Counted from the first letter of the stretch, positions 1-11,055 are shown. The stretch: 64,000 bases of DNA from Symbiodinium natans (GCA_905221605.1 CAJNDS010001335.1:131001-195000), one strand, 5' to 3'. The notes: generated by a model not told the origin, from the letters alone. Translations and numbers: made by a program.

Positions 1-1627
1 TCTACGGGAATGATATTCCCCCAAAAAGGTTAGGGGTTACCTAGTTCTACTACTAAGGTTGAGATTGCAGAGCTAAGGGATTCGTGGGGTGAGTGGCATG
101 GCCATGGCTGTGGAAGCTGCTTTTTTGGCACTAGCAAAGCGTCCACTCGCAGAGGGCAAAAAGAAGCGAGCGAAAACAATGAAGGAGTGTCTCTTTCACA
201 AGGAGCCGACACCCAAAATCACTGATCCCTAAACACCCTAAACCTTGAAACCATGATCAAGACCCTGCACTCAAGAGCCCGAATCATGCGCCCCACCCCA
301 TCCTGGGACGATTCGGAAGCACAGGCTTTTCATGGGTTTAGGCTTTTCAGTTAATGGCCTAACTTAAGCCTTACAAGGGCTGAGGAAGCCCTTGGGTTCA
401 AGGCTTAGGGGCCTCAAGGGTTTAGGGTTTAGGGCCTAGAAGCCAAAACGAACTGCAAGCATCACAAGGCCCAGCACTGAAAGTCACGGGCAAAGCCCTT
501 CGCCCGCCGCAAGGCTTGGGATGGGGAGTCAGGGGGTTTGGGAATTGGTTTAGGGTTTGGGGTTTAAGGTTTGGGGTTTAGGGTTTAGGGTTTAGAGATG
601 TCTTGCATTTCCAGGGGTGTGACAGAGGGAGAATGGGTTTAAGACATTTCGGAGGTAGGGTAACCCTAAACCCTAAACCCTAAACCCTAAACGGGCTTGG
701 AGGAGCTTAAGGTTCAGAGGCTTGGCTAAAGGCCTTGAACCTTTGGAGCTTCATGTCAGAGCTGTTGGGGCTTCTTGGCTTGAGCTACGGACGAAGGCGT
801 CTGTTGTGAAACCGTGCAAATGTGGTTGGCCTCGAAGACCGGCGTGGTTCAGGGTTTAGGGCTTAGGTTCTGTCATCTCCGTGGCTCTTAGTCGGGACTG
901 TGGGAATTAGGCGGCCCTATCTGATCTGTGGCGGAAGTGTAAAGGTCACCTTCCCCATGACAGAACAGGTAAGTCAGGAAAAGAGGCTCCCGCGTTAACC
1001 TAGGTTTTGAAAATCAATCTTTGCCCCTCAAGACTTTGCGCCCTTTGATGCCCGTTATACTACCCTGTAAATATATTTTCTATATATATATATATATGTA
1101 TATATTGTTTATTTGCTTTTTATACATATATATATATAGATATCATAATCTGCTACCAGCTGCTACCATGTGTATATAGATCGACACAGGTTTAGGGTTT
1201 AGGGGCTTAGCCCACATCGTGACGCATCACAGGCCATAATGGCGGACGGGCGTGGAGCCTTCGGTATCCGAAAAGTGCTCGCACGCCCAATGACCTGCTC
1301 AATCGGGACGTAGGGGTTCGGGTAAAGAGTCGCGCCAAAGGTTTAAAGTCCTATGCAGGCCCACCGAAAACCCTTGCACTAAGACCGTCGAGAGCTTGGG
1401 GCACAGGGCTTTTTCCCAGTTCCATAGACTTTGCTCTTGAAAGGTTTAGGGCTTCGGATTTCGGGTTTAGGGTTTAGGGGTTGGCTCTTGAAAGGTTTAG
1501 GGCTTCAGGTTTAGGGAAACCCTCTGGGTCCTAAAGAATGTCCTCTCAACCCCAGACAGCAAAGTCGGCTTGGCGGCTCTCAAGGCTTAGGATTAAAGAG
1601 TTAGGGGGGGGGGGGGGGGGGGTGGGG

Positions 1628-1752
1628 TTAGGGTTTAGGGTTTAGGGTTTAGGGTTTAGGGTTTAGGGTTTAGGGTTTAGGGTTTAGGGTTTAGGGTTTA
1701 GGGTTTAGGGTTTAGGGTTTAGGGTTTAGGGTTTAGGGTTTAGGGTTTAGGG
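1628..1752 (+). repeat. Interstitial telomere-like array (TTTAGGG)n
   Basis: An almost perfect run of the heptamer TTTAGGG, preceded by a long G-run. It is one of the longest arrays in the left part of the window. Unique sequence follows immediately, so this is internal and not a chromosome end. Confidence 0.95.
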
Positions 1753-3689
1753 ACCAGGGAACAGACTGCTCAAGAAAGGACCGGAGTCAGGAGCTGAGAT
1801 GATCCAAACAGGCGGTCTTCTTAGGGTTGCCCCGTGATGTGTGAAGTCCTAAACCCTAAACCCTAAACCCTAAACCCTGAACCCTTAGGGGCTGGGCGGG
1901 CTTGCGGTGTAGAGTTTATGGGGCAACTTAAAGCCCCGTAGCCCCACAGCCCGCAAACCCAAATCCCACAAGCCCTCATCTAGGGTTTATGTCGTTTAGG
2001 GCTAGGGTTTAGGGTTTAGGGCTTAAGGTTTGGGGGTTTAGGGTTTAACCCTGAACGCCCAAGACCTCCCGACAAGTCAGCCCCGCAGGCCTCAAAATTT
2101 ACTCGGCGGGGGGTTGCTGCCCGGACGGCCGCGAATTTTCGGGATGACCTGGAGGGTTTAGGGTTTAGGGGTTTAGGGGTTTAGGGGTTTGGGGGTTTAG
2201 GGTTTAGGGTTTGGGGTTTGGGGTTCGGGGTGTGGGGTTTGGGGTTTAGAGTTTAGGTTTTAGGGTTTAGGTCCGCTTCTGGGACTTGGACCTTCTGAAG
2301 GCAATGGTTATCATACTAACTCCCTTAAGTGAAGGGATTCTTGCCCAAGAAGGGCGAGGGGTGGATTCGATTTGTTTAAATTCTTGGCCCGTTGTGGCGC
2401 CATATTCGATGTAGGCAAAAACGCCGTAATTCTGGAAACCGAGCAAGGCACCCTGATATGGAACAACCCCCCATCAAGAACTGAGTATGGGGAGATTCTT
2501 CGGGTTTGGGGCAGCGGGATTTCCATACCTGACGCTTTGAATGCGCGAATGCAGTGAGTGTCAGAGTTCACGAGGGCATCGTCGCAGTACACAAAACGTG
2601 CCCAGCCACATGCATCACGGGATTTATGAAGATTACATGAGATTACTCTAAGCTGTAGCAAACACGTCATGACAGAGAATCCAAAAAGGAAGTTAAGGGA
2701 GAACTGACCTCAACCCAACACCCTGAACCCGAATCTCTTCGCAAAGCACCCGAAACCGCACCCTAAACCCTAAATCCTAAACCCTAAATCCTAAACCCTA
2801 AATCCCTATGTCGATGTAGAGCTCTGCTGACTTGATCCAGGCCGGGGGTGTGGGGTTGGGGTTCAGGGATGTGGGGGTTTTAGGGTTTAGGGTTAAGGGT
2901 TTAGGGATAGAGGTTAAAGTCGTCCTTAGATCCCTACAGCCTAGCAGCCCTGAACCCCCCCCCCCCCCTCCAAAGCCCTGAAACCCGTTGTTTTTCGACG
3001 GCTTTAGGCAGCCTAAACCCCAAACCCTAAACCCTAAACCCTAAACCCTATAAACCCTAAACCCTAAACCCTAAACCCTAAACCACAAACCCTGAAGGAA
3101 AATAGGATTTATAGGGCTTATAGGAGGATCCTCACCACCCGGAGCCTGAGCCCTGGGAAGATCTGGCAGCTTGCGAGCCTTCCGACACGTCTCGGTTCAG
3201 GGGATTAGGGCTTAGGGGTTGATGGGTTTGAAATTGAAAGTTTGGGGGTTCAAGGTTTAGGGGTTTAGGGCTTAGGGGTTTGGGGGGGTTAGGGGCTTTG
3301 GGGTTTTGGGGCGTGGAGGGTTGGGGGTTTGGGGGGTTAGGGTTTAGGGTTTTCATAGGGCTTTTGGGTTTATATAGGATTTAGTGTTTTAGGGGTTTAG
3401 GGATGTGTGGGGGCGTTCAAGGGCTTTCAGTCTATCTTGGTTAATGCCTTGCGTGCTGTTGCACCCTAAAATAGGCCCCCACACCCCGTAGACCCCGAAA
3501 CCCTACGACTATGTCTCATGAAGTGAGGTAGGGTTTAGGGCTTCAAGGCTTAGGGCTTAGGGCTTATAAGAGCTTGAGGCTGAGGGCTTAGGGCTTAGGG
3601 CTTAGGTTCAGGGCCTTGATATTATGCTAGCCAAGGTTGGCCCGTTTAAACTCCGAGAAAGACTCCTAAGTGTGATCCGCTGGCTGAAT

Positions 3690-3793
3690 CTTAGTAGGAA
3701 ATGAGGGAATGAGGGCCCTATATACAAATATATACATATACCGTTTAAGGGATTTTATAGGGCCCTCATTCCCTCATTCCCTACTAAGAACCA
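3690..3793. mobile_element. Palindromic MITE/introner-like element, family IV
   Basis: Inverted ends CTTAGTAGGAAATGAGGG and CCCTCATTCCCTACTAAG flank a short AT-rich centre that includes TTTAAGGGATTTTATAGGG. The same termini recur at 34049-34150 and 57890-57973, so this is a dispersed family. No coding capacity. No host exon was recognised beside this copy. Confidence 0.75.
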
Positions 3794-5633
3794 AGAAGCA
3801 GGGGGCCGCTTAAACCCAATGAGGAAACTAGGGCCTCAGGGTTAATTCACCTACCTGTGTATAGTTTACGTTAGGCTTTGGCGAGGCTCAGTTCAAGAAA
3901 CTTGCTTAGGAGGTTGGGGGGGGGGGGGGGTGGACGGGCACAGATTCAGAATGAATTTCACTATCTGAGAGAGACGCTGACTCCCTTATTGGGTACAAGA
4001 GGAGCTCGGAATCCTTTATTACAGAGGGTGTAACGTAATTAGACAGCGTTTGATTTCGTGGGGGAGTGATGCCATCGGCCTTGAACCCCGTCGACCCTCA
4101 CAAGACTTTTCGGGTTTCACGTAAACCCGAAACCCTAAAGACGTAAGCCCGAAAAAACCCGAAGTCCAAAACCCCTAGGCCTTGCGCCTGAAGGCCTCCT
4201 CAGCAAAACCTTGCACCAACTGCTATCAATCCGCGAGACAACACAATCCTCTCGTGGTCGCCTCCCCCGCGTTCATGGTTTTGGGGTTAGGATGTCAGAC
4301 GGTGACTTTACGAATGTTAGGGCATTGATTTTTGTTTTTTGTTTGGGGGGGGGGGGGGGTGACGGTGGGGTGGGGGCGGGGTCTCATGAAGGGGACGATA
4401 CGAGTTTAAGTTTTATCTACAAGGGGCACCCCCAATATGTTATGTTGGGAAATGCCCGGGCAGGGTTAGAAGTAAAATGAGTGTAGTTGCTCGTTTTCTA
4501 CAGTTTGCTAAATCTTCCTTATTTACACGAACCTACCCAAGACCCAAGAAGCCTCAAACAAACACGACAACCCGCACCTTGACTGACGTGCAGCGGGGAA
4601 GTGCCTCCCACAACTGCTTTATTCAAGGTCTATGGGGAGCTGACGAAAATAAGGGACCCCCCAAAATAGACCCCCAAATAGTAGGATTCCCTTATAATCA
4701 TAAGGACCCCAAAAAGGTACCCCTAAAAACGGAAGCCCTTTCCATGTGGGTGTTTATGCATTTAAGCCTTGCGGATTCCAGGTTTAGGGTGTTAGGGCTT
4801 AAGGCTCGAAACAACGGATTAGAAACAACTCAGTGTGCTGAAGAGCTAAAGAGCCTTCGGGCTTATACGACTTAGGGTTCATCATAGGAACCCTAAACCC
4901 AAAAAAACAACCCTAAACCCTAAACCCTAGTTGAACCCAAAACCTTGTAGGCCTTGTAGGTTGAAGGTTCAGGTGTTGTCAGCTTCACTAGGTCTGAGGC
5001 CCTCAATAGGTGACACCTCAATGCTTGCTACATAAGACTTCGTGCTCCTTGGGTTCAGGGTTTAGGTTTTAGGGTTTAAGGTTTAGGGAAAAGGGAATAG
5101 GGTTCAGGGTTCAGGGTTCAGGGTTTAGGGTTTAGGGTCTAGGGTTTAGGGTTTAGACTTTAAGGTTTAGTGCCCAAAATCGTCCCACAGCGACAGTGAA
5201 GAACCCGAAAACATAATAAAGCGTGATCGGGCTTCCGGGGGTTTAGGGCCGGTAGAGTTTCCTAGGCTTTCGGGATGTAAGGTTTTACCTCAAAGGCTCC
5301 TAACGTAGCTTGCTTTTGGTGTAGTATACTAGACCCAGGAATAAACTCTAGGAATAACAAGGGTGCCCTTCTATGGTTTTAAGGGGATTATAAGGGAGCC
5401 CTAACCCTTAAAAAAAAATGCAAAAAGGGCCTACTCGAGCCTTCAGGTAGGGTGAGGGCGGCGCGGAACAAGCCTGGGGTTAGCGTTTAGGGTTTAGGGT
5501 TTAGGGTTTAGGGTTTAGGGTTTCATGCAGGGCTATGGGAGCTTCAGCTCCTAAAGGCAGCCAACATAGCCCAAAAAGCCCTCAGCAGCTCTCAAAGGCC
5601 CAAAAGCCCTGCCCCAAACCCCAAACCCCAAAC

Positions 5634-5741
5634 CCCAAACCCTAAATCCTAAACCCTAAACCCTAAACCCTAAACCCTAAACCCTAAACCCTAAACCCTA
5701 AACCCTAAACCCTAAACCCTAAACCCTAAACCCTAAACCCT
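5634..5741 (-). repeat. Interstitial telomere-like array (CCCTAAA)n
   Basis: Tandem CCCTAAA units, grading at the left edge into the variant CCCCAAA. A shorter array of the opposite orientation lies at 5856-5909. Confidence 0.95.
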
Positions 5742-5914
5742 GACCCGAAAAGGGCCTCGGGCTCGATCGCTAGAGGCTTGTTCCTGAGCGTCACAGGTCA
5801 GCATCGCCATTCCAGGGTGTGAGGGCTTACGGCTATTCTAGGGTGTGCGATGATACAGGGTTTAGGGTTTAGGGTTTAGGGTTTAGGGTTTAGGGTTTAG
5901 GGTTTAGGGCATAC

Positions 5915-6023
5915 AGCAAGATGTAGGTTCATGTTGCACTTCCAGAAAGCTTGGGCAGAGCCAAAGACCCGGAGAAGCCAGGAAACTGCGCCCTGCCAGC
6001 TCTTCTAAAACGAAAAGGAGGCA
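5915..6023 (-). CDS. Exon-like coding island, function unknown
   Basis: Read on the minus strand, an open stretch starts right after TTTTCGTTTTAG (a pyrimidine-rich acceptor-like sequence) and encodes KSWQGAVSWLLRVFGSAQAF and about ten more residues. It is unique sequence between telomere-like arrays, like the better supported exons to the right. No family recognised and no donor fixed. It could be chance. Confidence 0.3.
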
Positions 6024-6282
6024 AGGGTTTACGGCAGGGTTTAGGGTTTAGGGTTTAGGGCTTAGGGCTTAGGGTTTAGGGTTTCGGGTTTCGGGTTTAG
6101 GGTTTAGGGCTTAGGGTTTAGGGGTTTAGGGTTCAAACATGTCGTGATAGGAGCCCGACTCGGTAAAGTATGTTTGTTGGAGCACTATAACATGGAGGCA
6201 CAGTTATCCGAGAAAACCCTAAACCCTAAACCCTACACCCTGAACCCTGAACCCTAAACCCTAAACCCTTAACCCTTAACCC

Positions 6283-6516
6283 TGTGTCTGGGCCCCGTGC
6301 ACCTTCCCGATGCCAGCATACCTTTTTCGATGCCAAGGCTTGGCACAAGGTCTGAGAAGTGAGCCTGAGAAGATGCTGTGGAAAGAAGGCACCTTTGTCG
6401 AAGCGAACTTCCCAGCACATACACAATGCGGGATCCCCAAGATGCGTGCTGGCAAGCGCGCACTGATAAGGAGGATCCCCATGGCGAAGCAAACATTTTC
6501 TCAATGTTCTTGGTCC
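6283..6516 (-). repeat. Terminal repeat B2 of the retroelement
   Basis: This 234-bp segment is identical by eye to 6625-6858, offset exactly 342 bp. It forms the 3' end of the element on the minus strand. The base next to it on the left is the last C of a degenerate CCCTAA repeat, so the element edge abuts telomere-like DNA. Confidence 0.9.
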
Positions 6517-6543
6517 TATGGGTGGTGGCGGGGACGTGGTTGG

Positions 6544-6625
6544 CGAGCAGAAGATGACTGAGAATATGAAGTGTACGGCATCTCCCAGCACTCAGCGACA
6601 CACTCTCGAACTTCGTACTAACCAT
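6544..6625 (-). repeat. Terminal repeat A2 of the retroelement
   Basis: An 82-bp sequence starting CGAGCAGAAGATGACTGAGA and ending TACTAACCAT. It matches A1 at 12572-12647 except for a 6-nt insertion near its middle. It sits between B2 and B1, separated from B2 by 27 bp that A1 does not share. Confidence 0.9.
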
Positions 6626-6858
6626 GTGTCTGGGCCCCGTGCACCTTCCCGATGCCAGCATACCTTTTTCGATGCCAAGGCTTGGCACAAGGTCTGAGAA
6701 GTGAGCCTGAGAAGATGCTGTGGAAAGAAGGCACCTTTGTCGAAGCGAACTTCCCAGCACATACACAATGCGGGATCCCCAAGATGCGTGCTGGCAAGCG
6801 CGCACTGATAAGGAGGATCCCCATGGCGAAGCAAACATTTTCTCAATGTTCTTGGTCC
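6625..6858 (-). repeat. Terminal repeat B1 of the retroelement
   Basis: The internal copy of the 234-bp B repeat, abutting A2 so that A2 and B1 share the T at 6625. That junction is what a circularised element (A joined to B) would look like. The stop codon proposed for the methyltransferase ORF falls 14 nt inside this repeat. Confidence 0.9.
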
Positions 6859-7600
6859 ATATCCGACCTCGGAGTATGCTTAAGGCGAAGTAGCAGCTGA
6901 AGTGCGTAGTGACTGCAGAGCTCGTGGGGGTAAGGCTGTGCCAGTCTGGTAAGCCAGCGCCGTTGTCTCGTCCAACTACATGCACATGTGCTTTGCCAGA
7001 TCGCTCACAGCAACGGAAGCTGCCCTCGCAAGTTCTGAGCGAGAGATTGAAGTTGCCACACAGAAAAGCAGTGGCCTTGCGCCACGGCATGCCATACATG
7101 CAGTAGCACGTGTTGACAAAGGTTGCCCCTTGCGTCTGCAACCGCTGCATAGCTGGGACCAGCCAAACACGACTGGTAAGCGGGTTCTCAAGCGACCATG
7201 GCAGGCCGAGCTTTTGACAACACGCTATGACTTGAAGACTGAACTCCAGGAGTTGGTTGCCCTCTTGAACCTTCCTTCGCTCCCATGGCATCAAAGACGG
7301 CAGACCAAATAGGCCGGCATGATCATCTCGAAGCGCGCGTGGGCCACGACCATCATCGCGACGAGCGCGGCTCCACGTAATGCACGGCATGCCAAGATGA
7401 ACCGCTGAGAACTCCCCCTTGGCGATGTGATGCAACAGCACAGCTGCAACCTTAGGCGTGAGGACGTTGCATGCTTCACCATAGTCAATGTCCCATGCCT
7501 CACATGGGATGCCCAGACTCGCACACGCTTGTGACAAGTGCGCACATCCGGAGAAAAGCTCCAGAAAGGGCTTGCTGACTTTCACCGTTTGAGGCCACAT
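6843..7600 (-). pseudogene. Cytosine-C5 methyltransferase-like ORF, frameshifted
   Basis: Starts at an ATG at 7600 that overlaps the end of the recombinase ORF by 19 nt. Motif I is FLELFSGCAHLS (residues 12-23). The catalytic Pro-Cys is in GMPCITWSRAR (Cys73). The motif VI equivalent is LENP (138-140), followed by a WRKATAFL block near 173-180. These match the layout of C5 DNA methyltransferases (AdoMet site, nucleophile Cys, Glu), with the usual ENV replaced by ENP. Near 6980 the reading frame appears to shift: the original frame loses resemblance, while the next frame encodes RWLTRLAQPYPHELCSHYAL and ends at TGA 6843-6845. Without the shift the frame stays open through all the terminal repeats. 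Target base and activity are unproven; a divergent methyltransferase fold is the safer claim. Confidence 0.65.
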
Positions 7601-8823
7601 TTGGCGAGGACCATTGCTTGCAGTGTAGCTGGGGCAGCTTGCGCTCGTCGTTTGAGCGCCGGGGCCAACTTCTCGAACTGCTGAGCTACCATTGCATGTT
7701 GTTCGTACCGCTTTAAGCTGCTGTCGGCCGCCCAACGCCCTCGATGTTTGACCTCCAACAAACTGCGGTAGTTCTTGAAGCGGTCCCAACTCGCCCCAGA
7801 GTGTCTCAACTGGTGAGGCACTGCAAACTTGGACCCCAGTCCTAGTTGTTTGAGAGCACGATGCCATGTGTCGAGCAGCTCTGTGTAGTTCGTGGGAAAC
7901 AACGCTGCTCCTGATATGGCTGTCATGCACTCGAGCGCTGCTCCGAGCCACGGGATTTCCTTGTTGTCCAGCAGGATGGTCTCGTTGCTTACCTCCACCT
8001 TCGACTCCTGGAGGTCGTCCGACGGGTGGAGATTGACAGACCAAACCTGCCCGAGCGACCTGCTTTTCACCAGATCCTGGCGCCGGATCTCGAAGACCTC
8101 TCCCGGCCGCACGTAAGTGGCGAACATGAAGAGGATGGCCATGCACGCTACAAACTGGTCCGCCTGAAGGACAGTCAGGGCGATCAGGGCGACCAGTGGC
8201 CACGCCAGAGGCGGCCGTGTGACACCTGGGTCGAGGTTCCGCCATCCTTGCATGGACCTTCTTGTTCGCGGGAGCTGTCCTCGACCTGACAAGGCGGGCC
8301 AGCGGTCGGTGACTGCAGCCATGCATTTGACACCCTCGCTGATGTCCCATCCTTCCAAGAAAGCTTGGTTCAGAAACAGGTTCAAGGCGTAGTCCACTTC
8401 GTCCTCTTTTCGCAGCTTCAACTTCTGGGTTTTGCAAAAGGACTCGAACAGGTTCCACTTGTGGAGGTACTCCTCGCTGGTCCTCGGCGCCACCGCCGCG
8501 GTCTCTAGGAAGGTGTGCCCCTCGTTCCGGTTGCGCGGCTTGCCCGCTGCCACCACTGCCTGGCGTTTGGAAGCCCGGGTGGCTTCGTCCGGCCCTTGGA
8601 GCGCTTTGCGCAGACTGCGCTTGGTGGGAGCTCCCGCAAGCACCCTGGGCGGGACCGACTTCTTCAACTCGGCGAGCACACCCCCATAAGAGCTCCCGGC
8701 CCTGCTCTTTGCTGAAGCAGCTTTTGGACTTGGGGTAGCAGAGGCTTGTGACGGCCTCTTTCGAGCGGCTTTTGGCCGCGGCTTCGGACGGCTTCTCCTG
8801 TTCCCACTGGCGCGAGCCGGCAT
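7582..8823 (-). CDS. Tyrosine recombinase of the retroelement
   Basis: A 413-residue ORF starting at the ATG at 8823, inside the end of the RNase H coding region. The N-terminal ~90 residues are basic and Pro/Ala-rich. A core-binding-like helical domain follows, then the catalytic domain. Catalytic candidates are Arg239 in YVRPGEV, His337 and Arg340 in HQLRHSG, Trp364 in HRGRW, and the nucleophile Tyr373 in LKRYEQH. That is the R...HxxR...H/W...Y set of phage-integrase-type recombinases. The family inserts circular cDNA by recombination at a short shared sequence. No break is visible in this ORF. Its catalytic half matches the YR family clearly. The frame differs from those of RNase H and the methyltransferase, as is common for DIRS elements. 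Confidence 0.85.
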   Translation of the reverse strand: MPARASGNRRSRPKPRPKAARKRPSQASATPSPKAASAKSRAGSSYGGVLAELKKSVPPRVLAGAPTKRSLRKALQGPDEATRASKRQAVVAAGKPRNRNEGHTFLETAAVAPRTSEEYLHKWNLFESFCKTQKLKLRKEDEVDYALNLFLNQAFLEGWDISEGVKCMAAVTDRWPALSGRGQLPRTRRSMQGWRNLDPGVTRPPLAWPLVALIALTVLQADQFVACMAILFMFATYVRPGEVFEIRRQDLVKSRSLGQVWSVNLHPSDDLQESKVEVSNETILLDNKEIPWLGAALECMTAISGAALFPTNYTELLDTWHRALKQLGLGSKFAVPHQLRHSGASWDRFKNYRSLLEVKHRGRWAADSSLKRYEQHAMVAQQFEKLAPALKRRAQAAPATLQAMVLAKCGLKR

Positions 8824-9415
8824 CAGCCGCGTTGTGTTCAGAGGGGATCCATCTGTGAGTGAAGACGCAGTCGCCCGCAATCGCAAAGGCCGTTGCACGC
8901 CGACAACAAATTAACAGTGGCACAGCTTTAGCCCTACCCCTGTCAAAAGCAAGAACCATGCCCAAATTGTCACCAAGGTGCAAATGTTTCATGCCATAGT
9001 TGCCCTCAACCCTCATCTTGTGTCGAACCGCTTGCACAGTCCCCCGCCCCTCAAGAAGCGTGATGTGTTCTGGCTTGTGCATGCGGCAAGCAAGTTGCAA
9101 TTTCCACTCAGGATGGCACGCGATCTGCACAGGCACATGCTGGAAGTCAAGGTTGAGTTGAAATGGATCTCTCTCTGCCGGGTCAAGTGACATGACAGTC
9201 TCATGGTGCACAAATGGGTCCAAACACAGAGCCGCATCCCTGGCCTTGGCCAATGGATCTTTTGACTTGAAACGCCACATTTCTCTGCACACGCCAATCG
9301 TTTGAACCTGGCCTGACTCGACGGTCAGAGCAGCTACGGCAGTGCCACTGAGAGAAGCATCGCTAGCCGTAATGGTAGGACACCAAGGCTTACGTAGATC
9401 AGCATAGCACGTCAA
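8786..9415 (-). CDS. RNase H domain of the retroelement (pol, 3' part)
   Basis: Ribonuclease H domain that degrades the RNA strand of the RNA:DNA hybrid. Visible acidic motifs, in order: TITASDASLSG (first Asp), LLEGRGTVQAVRHK (Glu), HLGDNLGMVLA (Asp), and the closing HRWIPSEHNAADAGSR typical of DIRS and Gypsy-type RNase H. It lies in a frame different from the RT. The RT frame ends at TGA 9412-9414 while this frame only becomes meaningful just beside it, so a 1-nt indel near 9412-9435 has probably separated a once continuous RT-RNase H protein. The same frame then stays open on the coding strand underneath the whole recombinase ORF. Confidence 0.75.
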
Positions 9416-10944
9416 GATGAGAGCAGCTGCAATATCCTACACTCTTCCGCTGCAGTGCGCCATAAACGACACGGTTTATGATAATTGGCGATCTTGAAGT
9501 CATACACTGAGCGGAAGATGGAGAGAAGGTCCCGGCGCAACATGAATAAGTGAACACAGTGCCCAACGATACGCTCGATGGCTCTGCCGGTAACTTTAGG
9601 GCGCTTGGATAACCAAAGTAACCCAAGCCGGACCTTGTCACGCCTAGCTGCGATAGGATGCACCTCACCCTTTTCACCATCGATGACAAAGCCAAGCGCC
9701 TGGACACGCAACGACGCGTCTTCTTCTTCATGCACCCGGAATCCAACGCTACGCAACTGCTCAACCACCTTGTCCTTTGCACTCTGGACTGCAGCTTGGT
9801 TTGTGCCACAGACATTGAGGTTATCGGCATAGGGAATGAGCAGAGGAGACCCGGCCTCCAGAGAAGGCGGAGGCCTCCCGTCGACCAGGACCTGATCGGG
9901 GCTGCATGCCAATGCCACTGAAGCTTGATGCTGGTGTATTCTCTGTGCAATCCACATGGCCCAACTCCATCCCATCGGGACGACCTTCATCCTAGGGTAC
10001 CACAACTCTCCCTCACTCTCCGCAATGACGCCCACACCTGCCGGCAGCGCAGATGCTGGGATCGGCGGCAAGGCGAAGTATCGTCGAAGTCCTTGCGGCA
10101 AGCCAATGGAATAAAACTAGTCGCGGACATCGCTTTGTGCAACAAAAAGGGATTCCCCTTCAGGTAGTTCAAGTTGTGCAAACGTATACCCTGCTGCGAG
10201 CGCGATATCAGGTGGGCGATCGAACTGTTGATTGCTAGCCCTGCAGTCAAGCACTAACCTCAGTTTGCCACTCTTCTTGCTCACAAAGAATGGTGTGATG
10301 ATGCTAGCGGCGGTCCTGTCAAAATCAATCATCCCCCGCTCGAAGATGTCGGAGATGAACTGGGCATAGGCCTTCGGTGAGGATCTAAGGGTGTCGTCCA
10401 TGTATGGCTTGATGGGGGAACCATGGCTCACGTCCTCCCCGACAAACATGGTGCTCTCAAATCTCTCCAAAATTTCTCGCCCTTGATCATCTATCAAAGC
10501 CGTGGCCTCAAGAGGTTCGGCCCCCGACTCCGGCAATGACACAAGGTCTCTCTGATAAGCTCTCACACTTCCGGTCCCGCCTCCATCCGACACATAGGGA
10601 GAAGACGGACAATCAAGCAGAAGCTCACGAATGGCCTCACGCTGGAACACTCTCTCCTGGGAACGGGGTAGGTGAGCAACTCTACGAAGTAAACTCGATT
10701 GCGAATGCGCCTGGTTTGGAGTGGGCTTCAAAGTGCAGGGCACGTCGAACCCCGCCATAGCGTTCAAGGCATGGATCACCTCGTTGGTCTTGTCAAGGTT
10801 GTCCTTTCGCCTCGCCCTGTGCCTCCTCACACAAGCAGACTCCTTCAAAAACTCATTCCGACTATGTTCGTGCTTGTCGGGCTCAAGAAGCGGCAACGGG
10901 AGAAGATCTCGCCACCGATCTTCAGCAGAGCAAGGCGCCATCAT
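9412..10944 (-). pseudogene. Reverse transcriptase (pol) with one in-frame stop
   Basis: Begins at the first ATG after an in-frame stop near 10984. RT landmarks: FFVSKKSGKLRLVLDCRA (finger region), QSDVRD (first catalytic Asp, motif A), LPQGLRRYFALPP, VVPMGWSWAMW (motif B) and PYADNLNV (motif C). A TAG at 10117-10119 falls directly after SDVRD, exactly where a residue between the Asp block and FY would be. Reading continues in the same frame on both sides, so this is a point nonsense change. Motif C reads YADN rather than YADD; I cannot tell whether that is a family variant or damage. The N-terminal ~130 residues are unassigned. Confidence 0.8.
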
Positions 10945-11055
10945 CCACAATCAAACCAAAACTGCGCGCCGACTGCACGCGGATTAAAAACCCCACCTCG
11001 AGGAAAACAAAGGGGATCACCGAGAGGTAGGAAACAGCGACCCCCTTGGCAGCGC

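Larger units (their letters stand above)
1..5910. repeat. Repeat-rich region, interstitial telomere-like DNA
   Basis: Unique sequence of 100-300 bases alternates with short TTTAGGG or CCCTAAA arrays in both orientations. The longest clean arrays are at 1628-1752 and 5634-5741. It also holds a (TA)n microsatellite at 1078-1140 and G-runs near 1607-1622, 3918-3931 and 4345-4360. Open frames at 2372-2557 (+), 4211-4480 (+) and 4477-4875 (+) match no family I recognise and are partly made of repeat. I see no convincing gene here. Confidence 0.7.

Noticed and set aside
1628-1752. A true chromosome end (telomere)
   Set aside because: Arrays are short, occur in both orientations throughout and are followed by unique sequence and genes. 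No terminal run is present at either window edge.
2372-2557. Possible retroviral-type protease fragment (plus strand, FDVGKNAVILETEQG)
   Set aside because: It lacks a DTG/DSG catalytic motif and has no neighbouring element genes; the overlapping minus frame is equally open.
4477-4875. 132-aa plus-strand ORF
   Set aside because: Composition follows repeat and palindromic-element sequence; no domain and no exon-type context.
6310-7312. Plus-strand ORFs over the retroelement's right part (6310-6561, 6652-6900, 6980-7312)
   Set aside because: They are antisense shadows of the methyltransferase ORF and the duplicated B repeats.
6269-9415. A single 1048-residue minus-strand protein
   Set aside because: Only its ends carry domain motifs (RNase H and methyltransferase). 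The middle is a shadow of the recombinase ORF and the last part reads through the terminal repeats, so I treat these as separate ORFs.
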